NCBI RefSeq assembly: GCF_900100845.1
Contig: NZ_FNFP01000001.1
Span: 620,001 to 684,000, forward strand
Origin: Natronincola ferrireducens
GTDB taxonomy: Bacteria > Bacillota > Clostridia > Peptostreptococcales > Natronincolaceae
Direction: 5' to 3'
DNA: 64,000 nt
Below, in pieces: positions 42,659 through 51,564 of the stretch. Each line of letters begins with the position of its first letter. Within the stretch, counting starts at the first letter, position 1. The notes below the pieces were generated by a model that was not told the DNA's origin, did not search any database, and saw nothing but the letters and a program-made list of their open reading frames with translations. A program made the position numbers and the translations under genes.

Positions 42659-42922
42659 ATGTTAGAAAAGAAAATACATATACAAAATGAGAAGGGAATA
42701 AATGCCCGACCAGCCAGTCTGTTGGTGAGGGAGGCCACTAAATTTAAAGCAGAAAGCTATATTATTAAGGATGGCAACGCCTATAACTGTAAAAGCATCA
42801 TGAATATTATGAGTATGTTGGCTCGGCAGGGGGAAGAAATCCTATTGAGGGTAGAGGGATCTGATGAAGAAAAGGCCATAAAAGCCCTAGTTACTTTAAT
42901 TGAGAACTTTAGGGATGAATAG
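42659..42922 (+). CDS. Crh-like HPr paralogue lacking His15
   Basis: The 87-residue HPr-fold protein has GINARPASL where phosphotransferase HPr has G-x-H-A-R-P. The catalytic His15 is Asn, so it cannot pass phosphate to EIIA. Ser46 (CKSIMNIM), the HPr-kinase site, is kept. This is the logic of Bacillus Crh, which has Gln15 and acts only in CcpA regulation. GGAAGGG precedes the ATG. A terminator follows. Whether it works with HPrK/CcpA here is inference. Confidence 0.88.
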   Translation: MLEKKIHIQNEKGINARPASLLVREATKFKAESYIIKDGNAYNCKSIMNIMSMLARQGEEILLRVEGSDEEKAIKALVTLIENFRDE

Positions 42923-42945
42923 AAAAGCATCGGTGGATGCTTTTT
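42923..42945 (+). terminator. Terminator after the HPr-like gene
   Basis: AAAAGCATC and GATGCTTTT pair around GGTG and end in T5, directly after the stop. Confidence 0.8.
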
Positions 42946-43023
42946 GGCTTTTGATAAGAGTAGTTATGTGGTAATATTATTGCTATTATAAAAAGAGCAT
43001 AACAGAAAAAGGAAGTGTTTAAA

Positions 43024-43794
43024 ATGAAGGAGTCAAGCCAAACAGTACAATCAGTAGAACGAGCACTAGCTATTTTAGAGGTTCTATCGGATTATGGTGA
43101 AGGTGTAGGTATTACAGAGCTTAGCACTAACATTAACCTACACAAAAGCACTGTACATAGGCTGCTATTAACTTTAATACAAAAAGGATATGTAGAGCAA
43201 AATCCCGAGACCAGCAAATATAAACTAACATTAAAATTATTTGAATTAGGGAATAAGCCATTAGAAAAGTTGGATATTCTCACGGTGGCCAAGCCCTATC
43301 TACACCAATTAAAAGAGGTTACCCATGAGGTTGTCCACTTAGTTATACGGGAAGGAACAGAAATCGTTTATATAGATAAGGTGGAGTCTGAAAATAAAAT
43401 CAGGATGCACTCCCGTATTGGGACAAGAAGTCCTATGTATTGCACTTCAGTGGGAAAGGCGATTATGGCCTATTTACCAGAGGAGGAAGTAGAGAGGCTA
43501 TGGGAGAATAGTGAAATAAAAAGACTTACCCCTCATACTATTACGGATTTAAATGTTATGAAGAAAACCCTAAAAGAAATCCGTCAAAAGGGGTATGCAC
43601 TAGATGAAGAGGAAAATGAGCTGGGTATTAGGTGTATTGGAGCACCTATTTTCAATCATAGGGGAGAGTTAGCAGGGGCCATCAGTGTATCAGGACCAAC
43701 CATCAGAGTAACAAAGGAAGTTGTAGAAGGCTATAAAAATCATATACTAGAATACAGCAAAAATATTTCTAAAGAGCTTGGTTACAGAGGATAG
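43024..43794 (+). CDS. IclR-family transcriptional regulator (KdgR-like)
   Basis: The 256-residue protein has an N-terminal winged helix-turn-helix (VQSVERALAILEVL...TELSTNINLHKSTVHRLL) and a C-terminal GAF-like effector domain (~85-250; HSRIGTRSPMYCTSVGKAIMA and the ELGIRCIGAPIF block), typical of IclR/KdgR. I start at the ATG at 43024, with AAGGAAG upstream; a GTG at 43015 is in frame. It stands immediately upstream of the KDPG aldolase and sugar kinase genes, which it probably controls with a keto-sugar acid as effector. Confidence 0.9.
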   Translation: MKESSQTVQSVERALAILEVLSDYGEGVGITELSTNINLHKSTVHRLLLTLIQKGYVEQNPETSKYKLTLKLFELGNKPLEKLDILTVAKPYLHQLKEVTHEVVHLVIREGTEIVYIDKVESENKIRMHSRIGTRSPMYCTSVGKAIMAYLPEEEVERLWENSEIKRLTPHTITDLNVMKKTLKEIRQKGYALDEEENELGIRCIGAPIFNHRGELAGAISVSGPTIRVTKEVVEGYKNHILEYSKNISKELGYRG

Positions 43795-43815
43795 TGTAAC
43801 CAAGCTCTTTTGTCA
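43771..43815 (+). terminator. Terminator with the IclR stop codon in its loop
   Basis: A perfect 16-bp stem (AAAGAGCTTGGTTACA with its complement) encloses an 8-nt loop that contains part of the TAG stop. CTCTTTTG follows. Confidence 0.8.
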
Positions 43816-43920
43816 TTTCCTAAAAATAACAAAAAAGTATGATTTTATATAAAAAAGAAAGGAAATAAGAAGTATATTAAGCTAACTCCCTCTAAACAAC
43901 TTAAAATAAATTTCATCAGC

Positions 43921-43976
43921 TTGAAGATAAAGAGGATATTCCGTATAATGAAACTAAGGTTTGTGATATGAAACAT
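43921..43976 (+). promoter_or_regulatory. Promoter and candidate IclR operator of the KDG/KDPG operon
   Basis: TTGAAG (43921-43926) and TATAAT (43944-43949) are separated by exactly 17 bp. Directly downstream, ATGAAACTAAGGTTTGTGAT is an imperfect palindrome and ATGAAACAT repeats the half-site at 43968. GAAAC/GTTTC half-sites are typical of KdgR-type IclR operators. The promoter is clear; the operator is inferred from position and motif. Confidence 0.6.
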
Positions 43977-43997
43977 AAAAACTAAGGAGGTATTCTA

Positions 43998-44645
43998 ATG
44001 ATTCCTAAAATAGAAACATTGAAAAAAATTGCAGAAGTGGGCATTGTTTCTGTAGTAAGAGCGGAAAACCCCGAAATTGCAGAGAAAATTGCTAAGGCTT
44101 GTATAGAGGGGAGTATCCCAGCTATTGAGGTAACCTTTACTGTGCCAGGAGCAGACAAAGTGATTACAGCATTAAAGGAAAAATTTTCAAAGGACGAGCT
44201 AATTGTAGGGGCCGGAACGGTACTTGATAGTGAAACCGCTAGAATTGCTATACTGGCAGGAGCTGAATATGTTGTTAGTCCATCCTTCGATTTGGAAACA
44301 GCAAAGTTGTGCAATCGATATCAAATCCCCTATATGCCCGGATGTATGACCATTACAGAAATGGTTAAGGCCATGGAGGCAGGAGCAGATATCATTAAGG
44401 TATTCCCAGGAAGTGCATTTGGACCAAGCTTTATTAAGGCTATTAAAGGTCCTCTACCTCAAGCGATACTAATGCCTACTGGGGGTGTAAGCTTAGATAA
44501 TGTAGGACAATGGATTAAAAACGGTTGTGTAGCAGTTGGTGTAGGTGGAGAACTAACAGGTGGAGCCAAAACTGGAGATTTTCAATCCATTACAGAAACA
44601 GCTAAGCAATTCGTAGAAAAAATAAAAGAAGCTAGAGGAAAATAG
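43998..44645 (+). CDS. eda: 2-dehydro-3-deoxyphosphogluconate (KDPG/KHG) aldolase
   Basis: The 215-residue class I aldolase has VVRAENPEIAEKIAKA near 15-30, the catalytic Glu in IEVTFT near 46, GAGTVLDSETA near 75 and the Schiff-base Lys in IIKVFPGS near 133. PTGGVSLDN closes the barrel. It splits KDPG to pyruvate and glyceraldehyde-3-phosphate. AAGGAGG precedes the ATG. It is the first gene of an operon with two sugar kinases; no uronate isomerase or dehydratase is in the window. Confidence 0.94.
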   Translation: MIPKIETLKKIAEVGIVSVVRAENPEIAEKIAKACIEGSIPAIEVTFTVPGADKVITALKEKFSKDELIVGAGTVLDSETARIAILAGAEYVVSPSFDLETAKLCNRYQIPYMPGCMTITEMVKAMEAGADIIKVFPGSAFGPSFIKAIKGPLPQAILMPTGGVSLDNVGQWIKNGCVAVGVGGELTGGAKTGDFQSITETAKQFVEKIKEARGK

Positions 44646-44654
44646 GAGGTAATA

Positions 44655-45680
44655 ATGATGAAAAAAGTAGTAACCCTTGGAGAAATTATGTTAAGATTAT
44701 CCACACCAGGACATCAAAGATTTGTGCAATCCGACAGCTTTGATGTAAACTATGGTGGTGGAGAAGCCAACGTATGTGTATCTTTAGCAAACTATGGTTT
44801 AGACGCAAGATTTGTAACAAAAGTACCTAAGCATGAAATCGGCCAAAGTGCTATAAACGCTTTAAGGAAATATGGAGTTGATACAAAATATATCGCAAGA
44901 GGTGGAGATAGATTAGGTATCTATTTCTTAGAAAGTGGTGCTTCTCAAAGAGCTTCTAAGGTTATCTATGATAGAGCCCATGCTGCTATAGCAGAGGCAG
45001 ATCCATCTGATTTCAATTGGAAAGAAATATTTGAAGGAGTAGATTGGTTCCACTTTACAGGTATTACACCTGCATTAGGAGATAAGGCTGCTGCTATTAC
45101 ACTAGAAGCTTGTAAAGCTGCTAAAGAAATGGGAGTAACTGTGTCTGTAGACTTAAACTTTAGAAAAAAATTATGGACTCCAGAAAAAGCCAATGAAGTG
45201 ATGTCTCAATTAATGAGATATGTAGATGTATGTATCGGTAATGAAGAGGATGCCGAAATGGTATTTGGTATTAAAGCTGCCCATACTGATATTACAAAGG
45301 GAGAAATCGATCACAGTTCCTATGAAGCAGTAGCAAAGGAATTAATCAATAGATTTGACTTCAAATATGTTGCCTCTACCTTAAGAGAAAGCTATTCTGC
45401 TTCAGATAATGGCTGGTCAGCCCTTTTATATGATGGTGAAAAATCCTATCTATCTAAAAAATATGATGTGAGAATTGTAGATAGAGTTGGTGGGGGAGAT
45501 TCCTTTGCCAGTGGATTAATTTATGGATTAATTACGGAAATGCCATTACAGAATGCATTAGAATTTGCAGTTGCTGCATCAGCTCTAAAGCATACAATTC
45601 CTGGAGACTTCAACCTAGTTGCTAAGGACGAAGTAGAAACCCTAATGAAGGGTGATGGTTCAGGCAGGGTTCAAAGATAG
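44655..45680 (+). CDS. kdgK: PfkB-family sugar kinase, 2-keto-3-deoxygluconate kinase type
   Basis: The 341-residue PfkB kinase starts VVTLGEIMLRLSTPGHQRF, has YGGGEANVCVSLANYGL near 32-48 and the catalytic GGGDSFASGLIYGL motif near 279, whose Asp is the base. This fits kinases that phosphorylate KDG to KDPG, the substrate of the preceding aldolase. AGGAGG precedes the ATG. The protein carries two inserts relative to its neighbour kinase and is longer by ~26 residues. Confidence 0.88.
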   Translation: MMKKVVTLGEIMLRLSTPGHQRFVQSDSFDVNYGGGEANVCVSLANYGLDARFVTKVPKHEIGQSAINALRKYGVDTKYIARGGDRLGIYFLESGASQRASKVIYDRAHAAIAEADPSDFNWKEIFEGVDWFHFTGITPALGDKAAAITLEACKAAKEMGVTVSVDLNFRKKLWTPEKANEVMSQLMRYVDVCIGNEEDAEMVFGIKAAHTDITKGEIDHSSYEAVAKELINRFDFKYVASTLRESYSASDNGWSALLYDGEKSYLSKKYDVRIVDRVGGGDSFASGLIYGLITEMPLQNALEFAVAASALKHTIPGDFNLVAKDEVETLMKGDGSGRVQR

Positions 45681-45681
45681 T

Positions 45682-46629
45682 ATGGACCTTGTAACCTTTG
45701 GAGAATCTATGGTGTTATTTAATCCTGACTCTACCGGTCCACTTAGGTATGTTCATAATTTTAGCAAGTCTATAGCAGGGGCAGAGTCCAATGTAGCTAT
45801 AGCCCTTGCAAGGTTAGGACATGATGTGGGATGGTTTTCCAAACTTGGAAACGATGAATTTGGAAGCTATATAAAATCTATTATAAGAGGAGAAGGAGTA
45901 GACGTATCTAGAGTTGTCGTTGATTCTGAAAATAATACAGGACTACTGTTTAAGGAAAGATTTGCTCATGTTGATCCTAATGTATATTACTATCGTAAGA
46001 ACTCTGCTGCTAGTAACATGACTATAGAAGATTTAGATTTAGATTATATTAGATCTGCTAAAATTCTACATGTTACTGGTATTACTTTAGCATTGTCTGA
46101 AAATACTAGACAAGCTGTTTATAAAGCTGTAGAATTTGCTAAAGCTAATAATATATTAGTATCCTTTGACCCCAATATTAGATTAAAGTTATGGAGTATT
46201 GATAAAGCAAGACCAACTATACTTGATATTATACAAATGACAGATATTGTTTTTCCAGGTAAGGAGGAAGGAAAACTTCTACTTGGCACAGATAATCCTA
46301 AGCAAATTAGTGAAGCCTTCTTAAATATGGGCTGCAAAACTGTTGCTACAAAACTGGGAAAAGAAGGGTGTTATATTACCACAAAGCATCAAAGTGAAGA
46401 AGTTAGAGGATATACTGTAGAAAAGCCCGAAGATACTGTAGGAGCAGGAGATGGATTTGCTGCAGGGTTTTTATCGGGTATCTTGAAGGGCTTAAGCTTG
46501 AGGGAATGTGGTCAATTGGCAAATGCTGTTGGAGCAATGGCTACTTTGGTAAGAGGAGATATGGAAGGATTTCCAACTCTTGACCAAGTAAAAAAGTTTA
46601 TGGGAATTGAAGAACATATAGAGAGATAA
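45682..46629 (+). CDS. Second PfkB-family sugar kinase
   Basis: The 315-residue PfkB kinase starts at DLVTFGESMVLFNPD, with the substrate loop AGAESNVAIALARLG near 31-45 and the catalytic motif DTVGAGDGFAAGFLSGIL near 252. Its first ATG follows the stop of the previous kinase after one base (TAG-T-ATG); an in-frame GTG at 45652 would overlap it. It resembles KDG kinases about as much as its neighbour does, so the operon has two kinases feeding one aldolase, possibly for gluco- and galacto-configured sugars. Confidence 0.85.
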   Translation: MDLVTFGESMVLFNPDSTGPLRYVHNFSKSIAGAESNVAIALARLGHDVGWFSKLGNDEFGSYIKSIIRGEGVDVSRVVVDSENNTGLLFKERFAHVDPNVYYYRKNSAASNMTIEDLDLDYIRSAKILHVTGITLALSENTRQAVYKAVEFAKANNILVSFDPNIRLKLWSIDKARPTILDIIQMTDIVFPGKEEGKLLLGTDNPKQISEAFLNMGCKTVATKLGKEGCYITTKHQSEEVRGYTVEKPEDTVGAGDGFAAGFLSGILKGLSLRECGQLANAVGAMATLVRGDMEGFPTLDQVKKFMGIEEHIER

Positions 46630-46704
46630 CATTACATACAAATAAATGATACTAAAACAAATTAACCCAATTATATATATATTTATCCTCCCCTTTTATT
46701 TAGG

Positions 46705-46749
46705 ACAACAGCTTATCTACCTACCCCATATAGATAAGCTGTTGTTAGT
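46705..46749 (+). terminator. Terminator of the KDG/KDPG operon
   Basis: A perfect 15-bp stem (ACAACAGCTTATCTA with its complement) and an 11-nt loop. The following T-run is weak. Confidence 0.7.
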
Positions 46750-46781
46750 ATAGAGAAAAAACATTAAAGGAGCTGATCGAG

Positions 46782-47177
46782 ATGTTAACCCTTGAGCATG
46801 TAGGTATTTGTGCTAAAGATACAGTGGCATTAAAAGATTGGTATGTCAAGGTATTTAATTTCAAAATTGTATATGATAATAGAAAGGAAAAACCTACTTA
46901 TTTTCTACTGATGGAGGATAATAGTATGATTGAAATTTATCCTGCTGATCATGATAGTGAGGTCAGAAGCAATAAACATCAGGGAATTCGTCATTTATCC
47001 TTCGATACAGATAATATCGAGAAGGAATACCAAAATCTTTTGAATCACAATGTAGAGATTATTGAAGAGTTAAAAGAAAATGCAAAAGGTATCAAAACAG
47101 CATTTTTTAGAGATATAGAAGGAAATATTATTCATTTTATTCAGAGACCTGTGAGTTTGTATTTTAAAAAAACCTAG
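46782..47177 (+). CDS. VOC-superfamily (glyoxalase/dioxygenase-like) protein
   Basis: The 131-residue protein has two beta-alpha-beta-beta-beta units of the vicinal oxygen chelate fold: LEHVGICAKDTVALKDWYVKVF at the start, MIEIYPADHD near 49, GIRHLSFDTDNIE near 65 and FFRDIEGNIIHFIQRP near 108. Metal ligands would be His4, Glu and His residues in these strands. The activity is unknown; isomerase or lyase roles on small carbonyl compounds are typical. AAAGGAG precedes the ATG. It lies between the sugar-acid operon and the TRAP cluster. Confidence 0.8.
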   Translation: MLTLEHVGICAKDTVALKDWYVKVFNFKIVYDNRKEKPTYFLLMEDNSMIEIYPADHDSEVRSNKHQGIRHLSFDTDNIEKEYQNLLNHNVEIIEELKENAKGIKTAFFRDIEGNIIHFIQRPVSLYFKKT

Positions 47178-47423
47178 ATGATTATATAAACAAATAGAAT
47201 CTTTGAGACTTAGATTAAACATACAATAAATTGTTAAAAAATACTATTACTTTAAACAACAGTTGTGAAATTTATGATTAATTAGTAAAATAAGAATACT
47301 GGTGTGTGCATAAAAGATATTAATTGTTTTTCATATCTATGTTTTTTTAAAAAATAATAGGTAAATTTATAGCAGGAAAATTAATGAATAATTTATTTTA
47401 TTATTTTACTGGGGGGGAGCGGT

Positions 47424-48389
47424 ATGAACAGACTTTTAATTGTCGATGATGAACTAATCATTCGTACTGGATTAGTTAATAAAATTAAATGGAAAGAGAT
47501 AGGTATAGATGAAGTGTACAGTAGTACAAATGGGGTTGAGGCATTAAAGGCTATAAAAAAAGTAAAACCTAATATTATCTGTACGGATATTAAAATGCCT
47601 AAAATGAATGGAATAGAATTAATCAAAAATATTAGGCAACAAAACTTAGATGTTGAAATTGTGATTTATAGTGGATATGGTGAATTTCGATATGCACAAG
47701 AAGCATTAAAAAATAATGTAGACAATTACATTTTAAAACCTACTAAGATAGAAAAGATTACTGATATATTTATAGAAATTGTAAAGAAGATAAGTTTGAA
47801 GGAAAAACAGGAGAAAAAAATTCAACAATTACAAGAGGCATATGAAAAGTACATAAATTTAATAGAAAACCTAACATCTATTTCGGATTTTAGAAAAATT
47901 ATAACAAATGAAACCAATAATAATTTTGACTTACTGAATAGTCTTGAATCAATTGATAAGATAGAAACCTATGAAAATTACTGGGATAAAATAATGGGCG
48001 ATGAAGCGAAAATTACTGATGAATTTAATCAACAAATCTTAATGGCTTCAAAGCATGCAATATACACAGCAAAGAAGTATATAAAAGCGAATTACAATAA
48101 AAATATATCGTTGAACGATGTAGCTAAGGAAGTTTATATGAATCCATCTTACTTTAGTCATATATTCAAGCAAGAAACAGGGACAAATTATATTAATTAC
48201 TTAACTAATTTGAGACTAAAACAAGCTAAACATTTATTAAAATATACTAAAGCTCCAATCTACCAAATATCCGATGAGATAGGATATAAAAATTCTAAAT
48301 ATTTTAACAAACTTTTCAAAAAACATATTGGACTAACTCCTTCACAATTTAGAGAAGCTCCAAGAGATATATCAATGCCTTTAAAGTAA
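47424..48389 (+). CDS. YesN/AraC-type response regulator
   Basis: The 321-residue regulator has an N-terminal receiver (LLIVDDELIIRTGL at 4-17; phospho-acceptor Asp near 53 in CTDIKMPKMNG; Lys in LKPTK), a linker with coiled-coil character (~115-190) and a C-terminal AraC double helix-turn-helix (NISLNDVAKEVYMNPSYFSHIFK and APIYQISDEIGYKNSKYFNKLFK). It precedes the TRAP genes, while the probable partner kinase (YesM type) follows them at 51565. GGGGGGAG precedes the ATG. Confidence 0.92.
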   Translation: MNRLLIVDDELIIRTGLVNKIKWKEIGIDEVYSSTNGVEALKAIKKVKPNIICTDIKMPKMNGIELIKNIRQQNLDVEIVIYSGYGEFRYAQEALKNNVDNYILKPTKIEKITDIFIEIVKKISLKEKQEKKIQQLQEAYEKYINLIENLTSISDFRKIITNETNNNFDLLNSLESIDKIETYENYWDKIMGDEAKITDEFNQQILMASKHAIYTAKKYIKANYNKNISLNDVAKEVYMNPSYFSHIFKQETGTNYINYLTNLRLKQAKHLLKYTKAPIYQISDEIGYKNSKYFNKLFKKHIGLTPSQFREAPRDISMPLK

Positions 48390-48505
48390 GCTTTACTTAT
48401 GAAAATAGTGTTTTGATAAAATTCTTTAAAATAATTTAGCACAAAGGTTTGTTTTACAAAATCAAAAAATAAGTTACCACTGCCTAAAAATAAAACGTTT
48501 CCATT

Positions 48506-48543
48506 TGATTGAATATTAAGTATTATTTAATTGTATTCAATTA
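48506..48543. promoter_or_regulatory. Inverted repeat upstream of the TRAP operon
   Basis: TGATTGAATA and TATTCAATTA (9 of 10 paired) are separated by 18 bp, 33 bp before the TRAP binding-protein start. It may be a YesN-type binding site, though AraC-type regulators more often use direct repeats. Confidence 0.3.
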
Positions 48544-48575
48544 AAAACTTTGATTTATAAAAAGGAGGAAGGAAA

Positions 48576-49607
48576 TTGAAAAACAGATGGAAAAAATTAA
48601 GTTCAATATTAATTAGCTTAGTTTTAATTGTTTCTCTTACAGCATGTGGTCAAAATACTAGCACAGATTCTAGCGCTGACTCTAGTAGTGAAGGAGAAGG
48701 CAAAGATAAGCAACCAATTATTATGAGGTTAGCTGAAAATCAACCAGATAACAATCCTGTATCAATTGCAATGTATAAATTTGCAGAGCTTTTAGATGAA
48801 AAAACTAATGGTGAAATTAAAGTAGAGGTTTATACCGGTGCTCAATTAGGACAAGAACCAGAAACCATTGAGCAAGCACAGGTAGGGATTGTGGAATTCA
48901 CAAGAGTAAACTCTGTTGTATTAGCAGAAGTTGCAAGTGAAATGGGAGTTTTTACACTACCATATATTTTTGCAGATAATGATCATAAATATAGAGTTTT
49001 AGATGGAGAAATTGGACAGGAAGCATTAGATGCTTTGGAACAGTATAATCTAGTAGGCTTTGGATATATGGAGGCAGGAACAAGACATTTCTATACTACG
49101 AAACCTGTTAGAAGTTTAGAGGATCTAAAAGGAATGAAAATTAGAGTTCAACCCGCACAGATTTCAATAAAAATGACTGAATTGTTAGGCGCTACACCTA
49201 CCCCTATGAATTATGGAGAAGTATATAGTGGATTGCAAACTGGAGTTATCGATGGAGCTGAAAATGACTACGTGAGTTATTATACATCTAGTCACTATGA
49301 AGTAGCAAAATATTATATTTTAGATGGTCACTTAAGCCCTCCAGCTTTGTTAGTAATGAATAAACAAGCATTTGATAATCTTTCTAAAGAGCATCAAGAA
49401 GCAGTTCAAGAAGCAGCTTGGGAAGCAGCACTATATGAGAGAGAATTGATGTTTGCATTCCAAGAAGAGTCTAGGGATAATGTAGTGCAAGCAGGCACGG
49501 AAATTATTGAAGTAGATGTTTCAGAATTCCAAAGTGCTGTACAACCAATTTACGAAGAGTTTCCACAATATAAAGATATAATTGAAAGAATTAGAGCATT
49601 ACAATAA
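48576..49607 (+). CDS. dctP: TRAP transporter substrate-binding protein (DctP family)
   Basis: The 343-residue lipoprotein has a TTG start with AAAGGAGG upstream and a signal peptide ending in lipobox LTAC (Cys at 24). The DctP fold follows: RLAENQPDNNPVSIAM near 51, EVYTGAQLGQEPETIEQAQ near 87, and the Arg of GMKIRVQPAQISIKM near 190 that clamps the substrate carboxylate. It captures an acidic solute outside the cell for the DctQM permease. Sialic or sugar acids are likely from the neighbouring genes, but this is inference. Confidence 0.93.
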   Translation: MKNRWKKLSSILISLVLIVSLTACGQNTSTDSSADSSSEGEGKDKQPIIMRLAENQPDNNPVSIAMYKFAELLDEKTNGEIKVEVYTGAQLGQEPETIEQAQVGIVEFTRVNSVVLAEVASEMGVFTLPYIFADNDHKYRVLDGEIGQEALDALEQYNLVGFGYMEAGTRHFYTTKPVRSLEDLKGMKIRVQPAQISIKMTELLGATPTPMNYGEVYSGLQTGVIDGAENDYVSYYTSSHYEVAKYYILDGHLSPPALLVMNKQAFDNLSKEHQEAVQEAAWEAALYERELMFAFQEESRDNVVQAGTEIIEVDVSEFQSAVQPIYEEFPQYKDIIERIRALQ

Positions 49608-49618
49608 AATCAGAACTT

Positions 49619-49648
49619 ATTAGATGCGGCAAAATTGTCGCATCTAAT
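49619..49648 (+). terminator. dctP-dctQ intergenic hairpin (attenuator or stabiliser)
   Basis: ATTAGATGCG and CGCATCTAAT form a perfect 10-bp stem with a 10-nt loop but no T-run. Such hairpins after binding-protein genes usually protect the upstream mRNA or give partial termination, so that more DctP is made than permease. Confidence 0.6.
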
Positions 49649-49668
49649 TAATAATAGAGGTGAAGCTA

Positions 49669-50193
49669 ATGAATTCAATAAAAAGAATGATAAGATTTTT
49701 AGATAAATCATTAGAAATCGTATCAATGATTTTACTAGTATTGATGATTATAGTAACAGTGTACCAAGTCATTCTACGATCAATTTTTAATAATCCTACT
49801 AGTTGGTCTGAAGAGATAGCTTTACTATTCATGATTTGGTTTGGATATTTGGGAGTAGTAAATGGTGTGAAGGATAGGACTCATATTACTGTAGAAGCAT
49901 TGTCTTCAAGACTAAGTCCTAGAATACAGAGAATTTTAGAAAAAATTAGCGATGTTCTTATTTGTGGTTTTGGAATTTTGATGATAAAGGAAGGAGTCGT
50001 CCTTTACAACATATCTAATATGCAAAGACTTCCCGCTACTCAGATTAATAAAGGTATGATGTACTTAGTACTCATTATTTGTGGGTTTATGATGGTAATT
50101 TATACTACACTTCAGATATTAAATATATCAATAGACAGAGAAGAGAAGTTGACTTTAAAAAGCAATACTAATGCTACTGAAGAATTATTATAA
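49669..50193 (+). CDS. dctQ: TRAP transporter small permease (DctQ family)
   Basis: About 174 residues with four transmembrane helices and the DctQ motif NPTSWSEEIALLFMIWFGYLG near 41-61, followed by RTHITVEALSSRL. It forms the membrane complex with DctM. I start at the ATG at 49669, with AGAGGTG 6 nt upstream; the in-frame GTG at 49660 is inside that ribosome site. Confidence 0.9.
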   Translation: MNSIKRMIRFLDKSLEIVSMILLVLMIIVTVYQVILRSIFNNPTSWSEEIALLFMIWFGYLGVVNGVKDRTHITVEALSSRLSPRIQRILEKISDVLICGFGILMIKEGVVLYNISNMQRLPATQINKGMMYLVLIICGFMMVIYTTLQILNISIDREEKLTLKSNTNATEELL

Positions 50194-50228
50194 TGTTCAT
50201 TTAATTTATTATAGAAAGAAGTGAGACA

Positions 50229-51521
50229 ATGACAGTAGAAATAATAGGGATTACAATTTTATTAGGAATCTTCTTTTTACTGATGTTTTTAAAAATTCCT
50301 ATTGCTTTTGCTATGGGGATATCATCTATAGTTACAGCAATATATCTTGACATTCCAACAATTATGGTTTTTCAAAGAATGGTTAACGGGTTAAACAGCT
50401 TTACTTTTTTAGCAGTACCTTTCTTTATTGTAGCGGGTCAGATAATGTCGGAAGGGGGAATATCCAAACGATTAATTAAGTTTTCTAATGTACTAGTTGG
50501 AAAAATTCGTGGGGGGATGGCAGTAGTAAACGTGTTTGCAAGTATGCTTTTTGGGGGAATATCTGGGTCCTCTGTAGCAGATGTTTCATCAATTGGTTCT
50601 TTCTTAATACCAATGATGGAGGAAAATGGATATGATAAAGACTACTCAGTAGCTGTAACCGTAACATCTTCCGTACAAGGTGTCATCATTCCCCCTAGTC
50701 AAAATGTCATTTATTATTCTTTAGCAGCTGGAGGTTTATCGGTAGGAAAACTATTTCTTGGTGGATATATCCCGGGTATTATTCTTGGACTTGCCCTCAT
50801 GTTTTTAAGCTATGGGATTGCAGTAAAGAGAAACTATCCTAAAGGACAAAGCTATACACTTAAAGAATCGATAAGCATTATTTTAGATGCTTTGATTGGA
50901 TTATTTACTGTTGTTATTATCATGGGTGGTATATTGTTTGGAATTTTTACAGCGACAGAATCAGCGGCTATTGCTACTGTATATGCCTTTATAGTAACTT
51001 GGTTAGTTTATCGTGAGTTGGGACTTAAAAAAATGTATAAGGTCTTAAAAGATTCTGTTCAGACTTTATCAATTATTGTAGCTATTATAGGAACATCATC
51101 GGCGTTTGCTTTTTTATTGGCTTATTTAAGAGTACCGACAATGGTAACCAATCTTCTGTTAGGTATATCAGACAATAGAATAGTCATAATTCTGCTTATC
51201 AATCTATTATTATTGGTATTAGGGATGTTAATGGATATGGGCATATTGATTTTACTTTTGACCCCTATATTATTACCTGTGGCTATAGAGATTGGGATGG
51301 ATCCTATCCAGTTTGGAATCATGATGATGCTGAATCTAGGTATAGGCTTATGTACACCGCCTGTAGGCACATCTTTGTTTGTAGGTTGTGCTATAGCTAA
51401 GTTAAAGATTGAGAATTCAATAAAAGCTTTGCTGCCTTTTTATGCAGTTATGGTTGCAGTATTATTGCTAGTTATTTTTGCTCCAGGTGTTGTAATGTTC
51501 TTACCGAATTTAATGGATTAA
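50229..51521 (+). CDS. dctM: TRAP transporter large permease (DctM family)
   Basis: The 430-residue protein has about twelve hydrophobic segments and DctM signatures: LKIPIAFAMGISS near 21, PFFIVAGQIMSEGGISKRLI near 64, GGISGSSVADVSSIGS near 107 and IIPPSQNVIYYS near 153. It catalyses Na+-coupled uptake of the ligand delivered by DctP. It follows dctQ by 35 nt in one operon. Confidence 0.94.
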   Translation: MTVEIIGITILLGIFFLLMFLKIPIAFAMGISSIVTAIYLDIPTIMVFQRMVNGLNSFTFLAVPFFIVAGQIMSEGGISKRLIKFSNVLVGKIRGGMAVVNVFASMLFGGISGSSVADVSSIGSFLIPMMEENGYDKDYSVAVTVTSSVQGVIIPPSQNVIYYSLAAGGLSVGKLFLGGYIPGIILGLALMFLSYGIAVKRNYPKGQSYTLKESISIILDALIGLFTVVIIMGGILFGIFTATESAAIATVYAFIVTWLVYRELGLKKMYKVLKDSVQTLSIIVAIIGTSSAFAFLLAYLRVPTMVTNLLLGISDNRIVIILLINLLLLVLGMLMDMGILILLLTPILLPVAIEIGMDPIQFGIMMMLNLGIGLCTPPVGTSLFVGCAIAKLKIENSIKALLPFYAVMVAVLLLVIFAPGVVMFLPNLMD

Positions 51522-51564
51522 AGACCATCTAAAATAAGGAATTTGCTAGAAATCAGGTGTTGCA

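Noticed and set aside
48485-48504. CcpA cre site (AAAACGTTTCCA) before the TRAP operon
   Set aside because: It lacks the first G of the cre consensus and is not palindromic enough; the match is what an AT-rich region gives by chance.
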